A stretch of 64,000 nt of DNA from Streptomyces nitrosporeus (lineage in GTDB: Bacteria > Actinomycetota > Actinomycetes > Streptomycetales > Streptomycetaceae). Positions 1 to 7,744 of the stretch are shown in pieces (positions within the stretch are counted from its first letter, which is position 1; each line of letters opens with the position of its first letter). A program made the position numbers and the translations under genes. The notes below the pieces were generated by a model. That model was not told the origin of the DNA. It was given only the letters and a program-made list of their open reading frames with translations, and did no database searches. The stretch covers positions 5,928,001 to 5,992,000 of the forward strand of contig NZ_CP023702.1 in assembly GCF_008704555.1 (NCBI RefSeq), given 5' to 3'.

Positions 1-1
1 C

Positions 2-55
2 CGAGCCGCACCGGATACCGACCCGGTCGCCGCGCTCACCGCCCTGCGGATCTGA
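2..55 (+). CDS. possible 3' end of an unidentified gene
   Basis: Reading from base 2, an open frame encodes about 17 residues ending ...VAALTALRI and stops at TGA 53-55. It could be the tail of a gene that lies mostly outside the window. Nothing in so short a piece identifies it, and bases 56-197 that follow hold no gene I can support. Confidence 0.25.
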   Translation, partial: RAAPDTDPVAALTALRI

Positions 56-197
56 ACGCCCGTGGGCGCGCCGGGTGCGGCGGCCCGTCAGCTCCGCCGG
101 GGCACCAGCGGTGCGATCGCCGGGACCGTGCACAGCGGCGACGTCACCCATGGCACGGATCCTGTGCCGCTGTACGCGCCATGGAGCGTACGGACAC

Positions 198-863
198 TCA
201 TGGGGACGGCGCCGGGGAGCCCGCTCCCGGCGGGCGAGCAGCGGTGAACGAGGGGAGCACCGCGTCGACCACCTCCGCGGCGAAGCCCTCCGGCAGCCGG
301 GCGCGGCGCAGTACCGCCCGCACCCAGACCGCGCCGGCCAGCAGGTCCAGCAGCAGCATCGGGTCCGCGCCGGGCCGGAGTTCGCCGCGCTCCGCCGCGC
401 GGCGGAAGACCGGTTGCTCACGCGTGAACCGGTCGGCGAAGAAATCACGTGCGAGCAGGGCGAGTTCGTCGTCCGGCGCGTCGCTGCCGGAGGCCATCGC
501 ACGGACGACGGACCGGGTGTCCGGCCCGGTGAGGAGGCCGGCGATCTGCTCGGTCAGCCCGATCAGGTCCCCCCGCAGCGACCCCGTGTCGGGCACATCG
601 ATGCCGAGCGTCCCGCCGTGCAGCAGGGCCGCCCGCAGCAGAGCGGGCTTCGAGGGCCACCAGCGGTAGATCGTCGTCTTGTTCACCCCCGCCTCCCGGG
701 CGACGGCCTCGATGGTGAGACCCGCGTAACCGCGTTCCGCCAGCAGACGCAGGGCCGCGTCATGGATCGCCCCCGCGGCACGGGGGCCGGCACCGGGAGC
801 CCGGCGGGGGTTCTGATCGGACAAGGCGGCTCCAGGGACGTGGTGCGACGGGGCGTTGTGCAT
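198..863 (-). CDS. TetR-family transcriptional regulator
   Basis: A 221-residue TetR-type repressor. The N-terminal helix-turn-helix lies at about residues 46-70 (GLTIEAVAREAGV then NKTTIYRWWPSK, the standard TetR signature). The C-terminal 140 residues form the helical ligand and dimer domain, rich in Ala and Leu and not recognisable to a ligand class. The ATG at 863 has no clear ribosome-binding site. A TTG at 824, preceded by GGAG at good spacing, is an equally likely start and would remove 13 residues. The target is unknown. A perfect palindrome about 2 kb away, upstream of the HXXEE gene, is TetR-like, but linking the two is only a guess. Confidence 0.85.
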   Translation of the reverse strand: MHNAPSHHVPGAALSDQNPRRAPGAGPRAAGAIHDAALRLLAERGYAGLTIEAVAREAGVNKTTIYRWWPSKPALLRAALLHGGTLGIDVPDTGSLRGDLIGLTEQIAGLLTGPDTRSVVRAMASGSDAPDDELALLARDFFADRFTREQPVFRRAAERGELRPGADPMLLLDLLAGAVWVRAVLRRARLPEGFAAEVVDAVLPSFTAARPPGAGSPAPSP

Positions 864-978
864 CCTGGCACAGCGCCACCGGCACCACCCCGACGGGTGA
901 ACACCCCCGGACGGCCGGCGCCCCCGGCCGGGACCGGCGGGCCGTCACGGTGTCCCCGCGAACCCTTGGGTACAACCC

Positions 979-1401
979 TCAGCGTGACGCGAGCCGCTCC
1001 ATCAGCCCGATCCCACGAGCCAGCAACTTCCTTTCCTCCCCGGTCAGTTCAGCCTCGATCGCCCGTGCGAGCCAATCCGCCCTGCGCTCCCGCTCCTCCT
1101 CCAGGAGCGCGCGCCCCGAGGCCGAGAGCTCGACCAGGCTCTTGCGGCCGTCGGTCGGATGTGCGCGGCGGGTGATCAGTCCCTGCTCCATCAGCAGACC
1201 GACGGCGCGAGCCATGGACTGCGGACGCACCCGCTGGCCGGCCGCGAGCTCGCTGGTCGTCATGGCGCCGTTGCGGTCCAGTTCGCCGAGGACGGCCACC
1301 TGGCCGAGCGGCATCTGGTCCTCGAGCTTCACGCGCCGCGTGAGCTTTCCCATCGCTGTGCGCAGTTCGGCCGCGACGGCGGCGGATTCCGGGAGGGGCA
1401 T
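979..1401 (-). CDS. MarR-family regulator divergent from enolase
   Basis: A 140-residue winged-helix regulator of the MarR family. The DNA-binding region spans about residues 46-97: MTTSELAAGQRVRPQS, the recognition helix SMARAVGLLMEQGLI, then the wing TDGRKSLVELS with the DxR motif typical of the family. Start ATG at 1401 gives the usual MarR length. It is transcribed away from the enolase gene at 1577, and the 175-bp gap contains a four-copy array of CTGWACAG boxes. Autoregulation together with control of the enolase gene is the natural reading. The ligand is unknown. Confidence 0.88.
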   Translation of the reverse strand: MPLPESAAVAAELRTAMGKLTRRVKLEDQMPLGQVAVLGELDRNGAMTTSELAAGQRVRPQSMARAVGLLMEQGLITRRAHPTDGRKSLVELSASGRALLEEERERRADWLARAIEAELTGEERKLLARGIGLMERLASR

Positions 1402-1441
1402 ACCGCACTTTAACGCAGGACCTGACGCCCGCCTGCGCAGC

Positions 1442-1492
1442 TCAACTGTACAGCACATCTGAACAGCTAATCTGTACAGTTGAACTGAACAG
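1442..1492. promoter_or_regulatory. four phased CTGWACAG boxes between MarR and enolase genes
   Basis: Four 8-bp boxes start at 1446 (CTGTACAG), 1459 (CTGAACAG), 1472 (CTGTACAG) and 1485 (CTGAACAG), exactly 13 bp apart. The CTGTACAG boxes are perfect palindromes. The outer arms TCAACTGTACAG (1442-1453) and CTGTACAGTTGA (1472-1483) also form a perfect 12-bp inverted repeat. The array lies between the divergent MarR and enolase starts and is the likely MarR operator. Confidence 0.75.
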
Positions 1493-1576
1493 CATTGCTG
1501 TATGGTTTTGTGTGCCGGGTCCAGCGCCACCGTCGTCGCAGCCGGATCCCGGCACGTGCCAACGGGAAGGACTCCC

Positions 1577-2863
1577 ATGACCGCCATCACCTCCGTCACC
1601 GGCCGCCGCGTCCTCGACAGCAGGGGCAACCCCACCGTCGAGGTGGACGTGGAACTGGCGGACGGGTCCCTCGGCCGGGCCGCGGTCCCCTCCGGCGCCT
1701 CCACCGGTGCCCGCGAGGCCGTCGAACTCCGCGACGGTGACCCGGCGCGCTGGCACGGCAGGGGTGTCGACCGCGCGGTGCGCCACGTCGGCACGGAGCT
1801 CGCCGCGGCCGTCATCGGCCGCGACGCGGAGGACCAGGCCGGACTCGACGCCGCCCTCGTCGCGGCGGACGGCACCGCCACCAGGTCCCGGCTCGGGGCC
1901 AACGCGATCCTCGGGGTCTCCCTGGCGAGCGCCAAGGCCGCGGCGGCGGCCCACCGCCTGCCGCTGTACCGGTACCTCGGCGGGGCCGGTGCCCGGCTGC
2001 TGCCCGTACCGATGATGAACATCGTCAACGGGGGCGCGCACGCCGACAACCCCCTGGACTTCCAGGAGTTCATGGTCGCCCCGGTCGGCGCGGAGACCTT
2101 CGCCGAGGCCGTCCGGATGGGCTCGGAGATCTTCCACTCCCTGCGCCGAGACCTGCTCGCGGCCGGACACTCCACGGGTGTGGGCGACGAAGGGGGCTTC
2201 GCGCCCGCTCTGCGTACCGCCGAGGAGGCCCTCGACTTCGTCATGACCGCCGTCGAGCGCGCGGGATACCGGCCGGGTGCGGACGTCGGACTGGTCATGG
2301 ACCCGGCGACGTCCGAGTTCTTCCGTGACGGCGTCTACGACTACACCGGGGAGGGGGTGCGGCGCACGCCGGCCGAACAGGTCGACTACCTGGCCGGGCT
2401 GATCGACGCCTACCCCGTCCTGTCGGTCGAGGACCCGATGGCCGAGGACGACCTGGAGGGCTGGCGGGAGCTCACCGCGCGGGTCGGATCGCGCTGCCAG
2501 CTCACCGGGGACGACGTGTTCTGCACGAACGAGGCCCTCCTGCGCGAGGGCATCGATTCGGGGGTCGCCAACTCGGTTCTGGTCAAGGTCAACCAGGTCG
2601 GCACCCTGACGGAGGCCCTGGCGACCGTCTCCGCCGCGCACCGCGCGGGCTACACCGCCGTCATGTCGCACCGCTCGGGCGAGACGGAGGACACCACGAT
2701 CGCCGACCTGGCGGTGGCCACGGGCTGCGGCCAGATCAAGACCGGCTCGCTGTCCCGCTCCGACCGCACCGCCAAGTACAACCAGCTCATCCGTATCGAG
2801 GAGCAGCTGGGCGGGAGCGCGCGGTTCGCGGGCGCGGAGGCGCTGCGCCGCCGGGACCAGTAG
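1577..2863 (+). CDS. eno: enolase (probable second, regulated copy)
   Basis: Phosphopyruvate hydratase, 428 residues, the full family length; converts 2-phosphoglycerate to phosphoenolpyruvate. All key positions are present: SGASTG loop (39-44), general acid E205 in DEGGF, metal ligands D242, E285 and D312, catalytic base K337 in VKVNQVG, H365-R366-S367, and K388. Start ATG 1577 follows GGGAAGGA at 1563-1570. The housekeeping enolase of Streptomyces normally sits elsewhere in the chromosome, so this is probably a paralogue; that is from general knowledge, not visible here. It is divergent from a MarR gene with an operator array between them, suggesting conditional expression. Confidence 0.95.
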   Translation: MTAITSVTGRRVLDSRGNPTVEVDVELADGSLGRAAVPSGASTGAREAVELRDGDPARWHGRGVDRAVRHVGTELAAAVIGRDAEDQAGLDAALVAADGTATRSRLGANAILGVSLASAKAAAAAHRLPLYRYLGGAGARLLPVPMMNIVNGGAHADNPLDFQEFMVAPVGAETFAEAVRMGSEIFHSLRRDLLAAGHSTGVGDEGGFAPALRTAEEALDFVMTAVERAGYRPGADVGLVMDPATSEFFRDGVYDYTGEGVRRTPAEQVDYLAGLIDAYPVLSVEDPMAEDDLEGWRELTARVGSRCQLTGDDVFCTNEALLREGIDSGVANSVLVKVNQVGTLTEALATVSAAHRAGYTAVMSHRSGETEDTTIADLAVATGCGQIKTGSLSRSDRTAKYNQLIRIEEQLGGSARFAGAEALRRRDQ

Positions 2864-2922
2864 GGGCCCAGGTGGAAGAGGCGCCCGACTGCGCTTGCCC
2901 CCGGAGCGGTACCGGAGTAGAA

Positions 2923-2946
2923 ATGCAACGCAACGTTGCGTTGCAT
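2923..2946. promoter_or_regulatory. perfect 24-bp palindrome, probable repressor operator
   Basis: The half-site ATGCAACGCAAC (2923-2934) is followed directly by its exact reverse complement (2935-2946), with no spacer. The site ends 42 bp before the HXXEE gene start. Length and symmetry fit a TetR-family operator. No regulator gene is adjacent. Confidence 0.7.
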
Positions 2947-2988
2947 TCAGGGGTCGCGATCCGCCATGGAGGCGGCCGAGGGGGAGGG

Positions 2989-3567
2989 ATGGACCAGCGG
3001 AAGGTGTCCGGCGCGGTGACCTGGGGGCTGTTCGCCGCCTGGGCGGTGCACGACCTGGAGGAGCTGGCCACCATGGCCCGCTGGGCGGCGGACGCCCGGC
3101 CCCGGCTCCAGGAGCGCTTCCCCCGGGTGCCCGGCCGGGTGTGGGAGCGGCTGGACCTTCGGCAGCGCGAGGCGGCCACCGCCATCGGCCTGATGGGCGG
3201 AGTCGTCGCGGCGGCTTCGGCGGCCGGGGCGCGCAGCGGGGGCCACAGCCCCTTCTTCGGGACCGCGGTGGCCGGATTCGGGCTGCACGGTGCGGTCCAC
3301 CTGGCGCAGTCCGCGGCCTACCGCGGCTACACCCCCGGCGCTGTGACCGCCGCGCTGGTCGTCCTCCCGTACTCGGTCCGGGTGGTCCGGCGGCTGTCGG
3401 CGGCCGGGGTGCCTCCGGTCACGGGGCGTTCGGCCGCCGTCGGCCTGGCACTGTTCCCCGTCGCCGCGGTCGGGGTGCACGGCATCGCCCGCCGGCTGAA
3501 CCGCCGGCGCCACGGCCCCGCTGTCCGCGAGGGGGCCGGAAACCGCGCTGCCGTACCCCGGACGTAG
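2989..3567 (+). CDS. HXXEE-domain membrane protein
   Basis: A 192-residue protein with the HXXEE motif near the N-terminus (AVHDLEEL, about residues 19-26) and a second His-rich element (LHGAVHLAQS) mid-protein, both typical of the HXXEE family. Four or so hydrophobic stretches suggest an integral membrane protein. The function of the family is unknown to me; the motif would suit a metal or haem site. Start ATG 2989 follows a strong GGGGGAGGG. A perfect 24-bp palindrome lies just upstream, so the gene is likely under tight repression. The C-terminus runs into a short tandem repeat. Confidence 0.75.
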   Translation: MDQRKVSGAVTWGLFAAWAVHDLEELATMARWAADARPRLQERFPRVPGRVWERLDLRQREAATAIGLMGGVVAAASAAGARSGGHSPFFGTAVAGFGLHGAVHLAQSAAYRGYTPGAVTAALVVLPYSVRVVRRLSAAGVPPVTGRSAAVGLALFPVAAVGVHGIARRLNRRRHGPAVREGAGNRAAVPRT

Positions 3568-3661
3568 CACAGGCACCCTCGGGCCCCGGCACCCCGGACG
3601 TGGCACAGACATCCCCTCGGCCCCGGCACCCCGGACGTACCGCAGGCCCTTCCCGGGCCCC
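3555..3661. repeat. three degenerate 36-37 bp tandem repeats
   Basis: Three consecutive units start at 3555, 3591 and 3628. Each begins ACCCCGGACGT, and the first two end in CCCCGGC. The first unit overlaps the last codons and stop of the HXXEE gene, and the others lie between it and the convergent C39-like gene. Confidence 0.7.
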
Positions 3662-3712
3662 GACGGGACGCCTCCGCCGGGGTGCCGTCCGGTGCGGGCC
3701 CGCCGCGAGGTC

Positions 3713-4354
3713 TCACGCCCCGGCGCCCCGGCCGTCCCCGGCTTTGGGCAGCGAGACCCCCCGGCCCGCGAAGAACCGCTCGAACACCGCCAACGGCAGA
3801 TCGGCGGCCCGGGTCGGTGCCGAGATCCCCGACGGGTTGTGGAAGTGCACTCCCACGCCCCCGGCCGCCGACCGGCCGGTCACCAGCACCAGGTGCCCGC
3901 CCCGCGCCGGGGCCGGCCGGTCCGGGTACCGGATCGCGAAGTGCACGGACGCCATCACGCTCCGCCCCGCGTCCAGCAGCCCGAGCAGCTCGGGGGAGGC
4001 CAGCCGCCGGTGCACGACCGCGTCGAGACCGTGGACCTCGCGCGCGTACCGGGCGAACGGGTCGTACACCAGCCCCCGGATCGTCCCGTCCGCGTCCTCG
4101 GTGTAGGCGTCGTACGCCCGGGCCCCGTCCCGCAGGGCGAACAGCGGCGGAGCACCGGCGCCGAGCGCCATCCGCAGACAGGCCATACCGCACAGATGGC
4201 CTGCCCAGCGCGCGTACTCGGCCGGCGACACGGCCCCCGACACCGCCCAGTCCGGGTCCTCGGCCGGATCGAGCCCGCGCTCCACGATCGCCTCCACCAG
4301 CCCCGGCGAGGCGAACTGGGTGAGGGCCGGGACACCGCAGGCCGGGCAGCTCAC
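3713..4354 (-). CDS. C39-like papain-fold protein
   Basis: A 213-residue protein resembling the C39/BtrH papain-like family. Candidate catalytic residues are C55 in LCGMACLRMAL (the family has CGP-type motifs), H154 in GGHLVLVTG, and N173 in HNPSG. A CxxC pair at residues 3-6 may bind metal. No signal peptide or transmembrane segment is evident. The GTG start at 4354 overlaps the aminotransferase stop by GTGA, so the two are translationally coupled and probably act in one pathway. Whether it is a peptidase or an acyl- or amide-transferring relative cannot be told from sequence alone. Confidence 0.65.
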   Translation of the reverse strand: MSCPACGVPALTQFASPGLVEAIVERGLDPAEDPDWAVSGAVSPAEYARWAGHLCGMACLRMALGAGAPPLFALRDGARAYDAYTEDADGTIRGLVYDPFARYAREVHGLDAVVHRRLASPELLGLLDAGRSVMASVHFAIRYPDRPAPARGGHLVLVTGRSAAGGVGVHFHNPSGISAPTRAADLPLAVFERFFAGRGVSLPKAGDGRGAGA

Positions 4355-5562
4355 TGCCGGTACCCGTGCAGGAAGCGGCCGATACGGCTGATCGCCGCGT
4401 CGAGGTCGTCGGCGTGCGGCAGGGTCAGGATGCGGAAGTGGTCCGGGCGGGGCCAGTTGAAGCCCGTGCCCTGCACCACCTGGATCTTCTCCCGCAGCAG
4501 CAGGTCCAGGACGAACCGCTCGTCGTCGACGATCGGGTACACCTTCGGGTCGATACGCGGGAACGCGTACAGCGCTCCCTTCGGCTTCACGCACGAGACC
4601 CCGGGGATCTCGTTCAGCCGCTCCCAGGCGCGGTTGCGCTGTTCGTGGAGCCTGCCGCCCGGTGCCACCAGCTCCCGGATCGACTGACGGCCGCCGAGCG
4701 CGGCCTGGATCGCGTACTGCGCCGGGGCGTTGGGGCAGAGCCGCATGGAGGCGAGCATGGTGAGCCCCTCCAGATAGCTGCGGGCGTGCTGCTGCGGGCC
4801 CGACACCACCATCCACCCCGAGCGGAACCCGGCGACCCGGTAGGTCTTGGACAGTCCGCTGAAGGTGAGGCAGAGCAGATCCGGCGCCAGTACGGCCACC
4901 GAGTGGTGTTCGGCGTCGTCGTAGAGGATCTGGTCGTAGATCTCGTCGGCGAAGACCATCAGCCCGTGCCGGCGCGCCAGGTCGAGCATGCCCTCCAGGA
5001 CCTCCCGTGAATACACGGCGCCCGTCGGGTTGTTCGGGTTGATGATCACCATCGCCCGGGTGCGGTCGGTGATCTTCGAGGCCATGTCGGCGAGGTCCGG
5101 GTTCCAGTCCGCCCCCTCGTCGCAGGTGTAGTGCACGGCCCTGCCGCCCGCGAGCGTGGCGACCGCGGTCCACAGCGGATAGTCCGGACTCGGGATCAGG
5201 ATCTCGTCGCCGTCCTCCAGCAGCGCCTGCACGGCCATGGAGATCAGCTCGGACACGCCGTTGCCCAGGAAGACGTCGTCCACCCCGACCTCGGCCAGCC
5301 CCATCGCCTGGTACCGCTGCGCCACCGCGCGGCGGGCGGACAGGATGCCGCGTGAATCGGTGTAACCGTGCGCCTGGGGGAGCATCCGGATCATGTCCTG
5401 GACGATCTCCTCCGGGGGCTCGAAGCCGAACAGTGCCGGGTTGCCCGTGTTGAGGCGCAGCACGCTGTGGCCGGCCTCCTCAAGGGCGTTGGCCTGCTCG
5501 ATGACCGGTCCCCTGATCTCGTAACAGACCTCGTTGAGCTTGCTGGACTGCCGGAACTCCAT
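4351..5562 (-). CDS. PLP-dependent aminotransferase, AlaT-like
   Basis: A 403-residue class I/II aminotransferase. The PLP Lys is K239 in SGLSKTYRVAGFRSGW. Other family marks are NPNNPTG (about 176-181), D206 in FADEIYDQ, the substrate-site NTGNPALFGFEPP near residue 38, and GYTDSRG. The overall pattern is closest to alanine aminotransferases of the AlaT/YfbQ group (pyruvate/alanine). The gene is first in a two-gene operon with the C39-like gene. It is divergent from an HxlR regulator with an inverted-repeat operator between the starts, so regulation by HxlR is likely. Confidence 0.9.
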   Translation of the reverse strand: MEFRQSSKLNEVCYEIRGPVIEQANALEEAGHSVLRLNTGNPALFGFEPPEEIVQDMIRMLPQAHGYTDSRGILSARRAVAQRYQAMGLAEVGVDDVFLGNGVSELISMAVQALLEDGDEILIPSPDYPLWTAVATLAGGRAVHYTCDEGADWNPDLADMASKITDRTRAMVIINPNNPTGAVYSREVLEGMLDLARRHGLMVFADEIYDQILYDDAEHHSVAVLAPDLLCLTFSGLSKTYRVAGFRSGWMVVSGPQQHARSYLEGLTMLASMRLCPNAPAQYAIQAALGGRQSIRELVAPGGRLHEQRNRAWERLNEIPGVSCVKPKGALYAFPRIDPKVYPIVDDERFVLDLLLREKIQVVQGTGFNWPRPDHFRILTLPHADDLDAAISRIGRFLHGYRQ

Positions 5563-5591
5563 CTGGTGCCTCCCCGACCCGAATTGCGATA

Positions 5592-5617
5592 CTTGGTTTT
5601 ACCAAGCCAGTGCTTGG
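5592..5617. promoter_or_regulatory. CTTGG/CCAAG inverted repeats, probable HxlR operator
   Basis: CTTGG (5592-5596) and CCAAG (5602-5606) form an inverted repeat, and CCAAGC (5602-5607) pairs again with GCTTGG (5612-5617), giving three overlapping half-sites. They lie in the 68-bp gap between the divergent aminotransferase and HxlR genes, fitting autoregulation and control of the aminotransferase. Confidence 0.55.
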
Positions 5618-5630
5618 AAAGTCCAACAAC

Positions 5631-6344
5631 ATGTCTAGACTGCGTTGCATGCCACGTCAGCAGCAGCCAGCGACACGCACTGCCCGCCGCCGGAGTTACG
5701 ACCAGTTCTGCGCCGCAGCCCGCGCCCTCGACACCGTCGGGGACCGGTGGACACTCCTGATCGTCCGTGAACTGCTGGCCGGACCGCGCCGCTACACCGA
5801 TCTGCACGCCGACCTGCCCGGTGTCAGCACGGACGTGCTGGCCTCCCGGCTCAAGGACATGGAGCAGAACGGCCTGGCCGTACGCCGCAGACTCCCGCCG
5901 CCCGCCGCCGCCTCGGTCTACGAACTGACCGGCCGCGGCCGCGGACTGCTCCCCGTCCTCACCGCGCTCGCCCACTGGGGCGCGCCCGCGCTCGCCGAAC
6001 GCCGTCCCACCGACGCGGTCCGCGCCCACTGGTTCGCCCTCCCGCTGCTCCGGGCCGTGCGGGGGCTGGGCCCCGGAACCGTCGAGGTCAGGCTGGACGA
6101 AGGGGAGTTCCACCTCCGCACGGGGCCGGAGGTGCCGGAGGAGAGCGCCTACGGCTACGGCCCCGCCCCGGACGCCGATGTCTCGCTCGTGCTCGACGCG
6201 GAACTCTGCCTGGCGCTGGGGGACGACGACTGCACACTCGCCGAAGCGGTCGCCGACGGCCGGGTCCAGGTGCACGGCGAGAGCGTGCTCGCCGAGGAGC
6301 TCCGTGCCCACCTGCCACGCGCATCACCGGTGACCACCGCGTAA
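5631..6344 (+). CDS. HxlR-family regulator with C-terminal SCP2-like domain
   Basis: About 237 residues. The N-terminal winged helix is HxlR type: FCAAARALDTVGDRWTLLIV, then GPRRYTDLHADLPGVSTDVLASRLKDME. The second half (from about residue 130) resembles the sterol-carrier-like domain found in longer HxlR regulators and may sense a ligand. ATG 5631 is chosen because GGAAAG lies 9 nt upstream; the in-frame ATG at 5649 has no ribosome-binding site but would also leave the DNA-binding domain intact. It is divergent from the aminotransferase and its operator-like repeats are in the shared gap. Confidence 0.85.
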   Translation: MSRLRCMPRQQQPATRTARRRSYDQFCAAARALDTVGDRWTLLIVRELLAGPRRYTDLHADLPGVSTDVLASRLKDMEQNGLAVRRRLPPPAAASVYELTGRGRGLLPVLTALAHWGAPALAERRPTDAVRAHWFALPLLRAVRGLGPGTVEVRLDEGEFHLRTGPEVPEESAYGYGPAPDADVSLVLDAELCLALGDDDCTLAEAVADGRVQVHGESVLAEELRAHLPRASPVTTA

Positions 6345-6400
6345 CTCGCGCGTACCGTAAGGGCTTTCCTGCGGTACGGCGACGAGTGAGGGAGCTGTCC

Positions 6401-6931
6401 ATGCGATTCGGCGGCACGGCGGACACGGACGGACGGGCGGCGGGGAGCGGCCCGGGGAACGGTACGCGGAGGAGGGTGCCGCGCACGGTGATGCTGATGG
6501 GCGCCTGCGTGGCCGCCCTCGGCCCGGTGTCCGCGGCGGCCGTCGCGACACCGGGCGGCGGCGTGAGCGGCACGGTCGTCGCGAAGGGGACCTCCGAGGG
6601 AGAGCTGAAGGTGCGGGCGCCCGAGGGCCGTGCCGATGTGACCTTCCGGGAGATCGTCGTGGAACCAGGGGGCTCGACGGGCTGGCACACCCACCGGGGG
6701 CAGCTGATCGCCGTGGTCCAGTCCGGGACGCTGACCCGGACGCTCCACGACTGCTCCACCGAGGTGACCCCCGCGGGAACCTCGTTCATCGAACCCTCGG
6801 GGGCCGGCCACCGGCACATCGGCCGGAACCTGGGCACGGAACCCGTCGTGCTGTGGGTGACCTACCTGCTCCCCGAGGGCAGCGAGCTCTCCGACGACGC
6901 CGAGGCCGCCGACTGCCCGCCGGGGAAGTGA
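6401..6931 (+). CDS. exported or membrane-anchored cupin protein
   Basis: A 176-residue protein. An Arg-rich N-terminus is followed by one hydrophobic segment (about residues 28-48), which looks like an uncleaved anchor or long signal peptide. A single cupin barrel follows, with candidate metal ligands H96 and H98 in GWHTHRGQ, Q101, and H137/H139 in GAGHRHIG. The catalytic role is unknown; small cupins of this type are often annotated only as cupin-domain proteins. Start ATG 6401 follows GAGGGAG. It is a single gene, with the convergent SnoaL-like gene 13 bp beyond its stop. Confidence 0.8.
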   Translation: MRFGGTADTDGRAAGSGPGNGTRRRVPRTVMLMGACVAALGPVSAAAVATPGGGVSGTVVAKGTSEGELKVRAPEGRADVTFREIVVEPGGSTGWHTHRGQLIAVVQSGTLTRTLHDCSTEVTPAGTSFIEPSGAGHRHIGRNLGTEPVVLWVTYLLPEGSELSDDAEAADCPPGK

Positions 6932-6944
6932 GGCGGCCCGCCGC

Positions 6945-7322
6945 TCAGCCGGCGGGCGTCTCGCCGTACGCGCCGAAGCCGGAGGCGACCAGCCCGTTCC
7001 GGAAGACCAGCACCTCGCTCACCCGGCCCCCGGCCTGGTTGCGGTAGTCGATCACCAGGGCGTCGACACCCGCCCGGACGTCCACCACCTCGAACTCCAG
7101 GCCGGGGATCTTCTCCAGGCCGGTGGCCCAGTACGCGCGCAGCGCGGCCTTGCCCCGCACCGTGCCCACCGGGTCACCGGTCAGCCGGGCGATCATGGGG
7201 GAGCTGAACGTCACGTCGTCGTGGTAGTGGGCCAGGATGCGGTCCAGGTCGTGGGAGTTCCAGTCGTCCTGCCACCGGGCCGCGAACTCCTGGGCGAAGG
7301 TGAGGTCCATGCGGCCCATCAT
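6945..7322 (-). CDS. SnoaL-like / NTF2-fold protein
   Basis: About 125 residues with the compact NTF2-like fold pattern: an N-terminal helix (FAARWQDDWNSHDLDRILAHY), HDDVTFSSPMI, TVRGKAALRAYWATGL, then alternating strands. This family includes polyketide cyclases, isomerases and many small proteins of unknown role. There are three close in-frame ATGs (7322, 7319, 7310) and no convincing ribosome-binding site for any, so the N-terminus is uncertain by four residues. It lies 47 bp beyond crcB on the same strand and could be co-transcribed with the CrcB pair. Confidence 0.75.
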   Translation of the reverse strand: MMGRMDLTFAQEFAARWQDDWNSHDLDRILAHYHDDVTFSSPMIARLTGDPVGTVRGKAALRAYWATGLEKIPGLEFEVVDVRAGVDALVIDYRNQAGGRVSEVLVFRNGLVASGFGAYGETPAG

Positions 7323-7369
7323 GCGGCAGGGCACCGCCGCCGCGGGGGGAAACCGGCCGGCCGGGACGG

Positions 7370-7744
7370 TCAGAAGACGGCGTCGGCCACCGCGGCCCCG
7401 GCGAACGAGAGCCCGACGCCGGCCACCAGGCTGACCAGCAGATACGAGCCGGCGGTGGCCACCCGCCGGGCGGAGGTCAGCGTCAGCAGCTCGTAGGAGA
7501 AGGTCGACCACGTCGACAGCGCCCCGCAGAACCCGGTGGCCAGCAGCAGGTGCACCCGCGTCCCGAGATCCCCGTCCGTGGCGCCCTGGGAGACGAAACC
7601 CAGCACCAGGCAGGCCGCGGCGTTGGCCGCCAGGGTGCCCCAGGGGAAGGTGTTGCCGAAGCGGTACTTGGCGTCCACGCCGAGCAGATAACGCACCGGC
7701 GCGCCGACGAGCGCGCCGGCCAGGACCAGCAGCCAGTCGGTCAT
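7370..7744 (-). CDS. crcB: CrcB/Fluc fluoride channel subunit
   Basis: A 124-residue, four-helix membrane protein of the CrcB family, which exports fluoride as an antiparallel dimer. Signature elements are FGNTFPWGTLAANAAAC (N41 lining the pore) and GFCGALSTWSTFSYE (about 71-85). The ATG at 7744 overlaps the stop of the upstream crcB paralogue by ATGA, so the two are made together. Paired crcB genes are common in Gram-positive bacteria and encode heterodimeric channels. I saw no fluoride riboswitch upstream of the pair. Confidence 0.92.
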   Translation of the reverse strand: MTDWLLVLAGALVGAPVRYLLGVDAKYRFGNTFPWGTLAANAAACLVLGFVSQGATDGDLGTRVHLLLATGFCGALSTWSTFSYELLTLTSARRVATAGSYLLVSLVAGVGLSFAGAAVADAVF

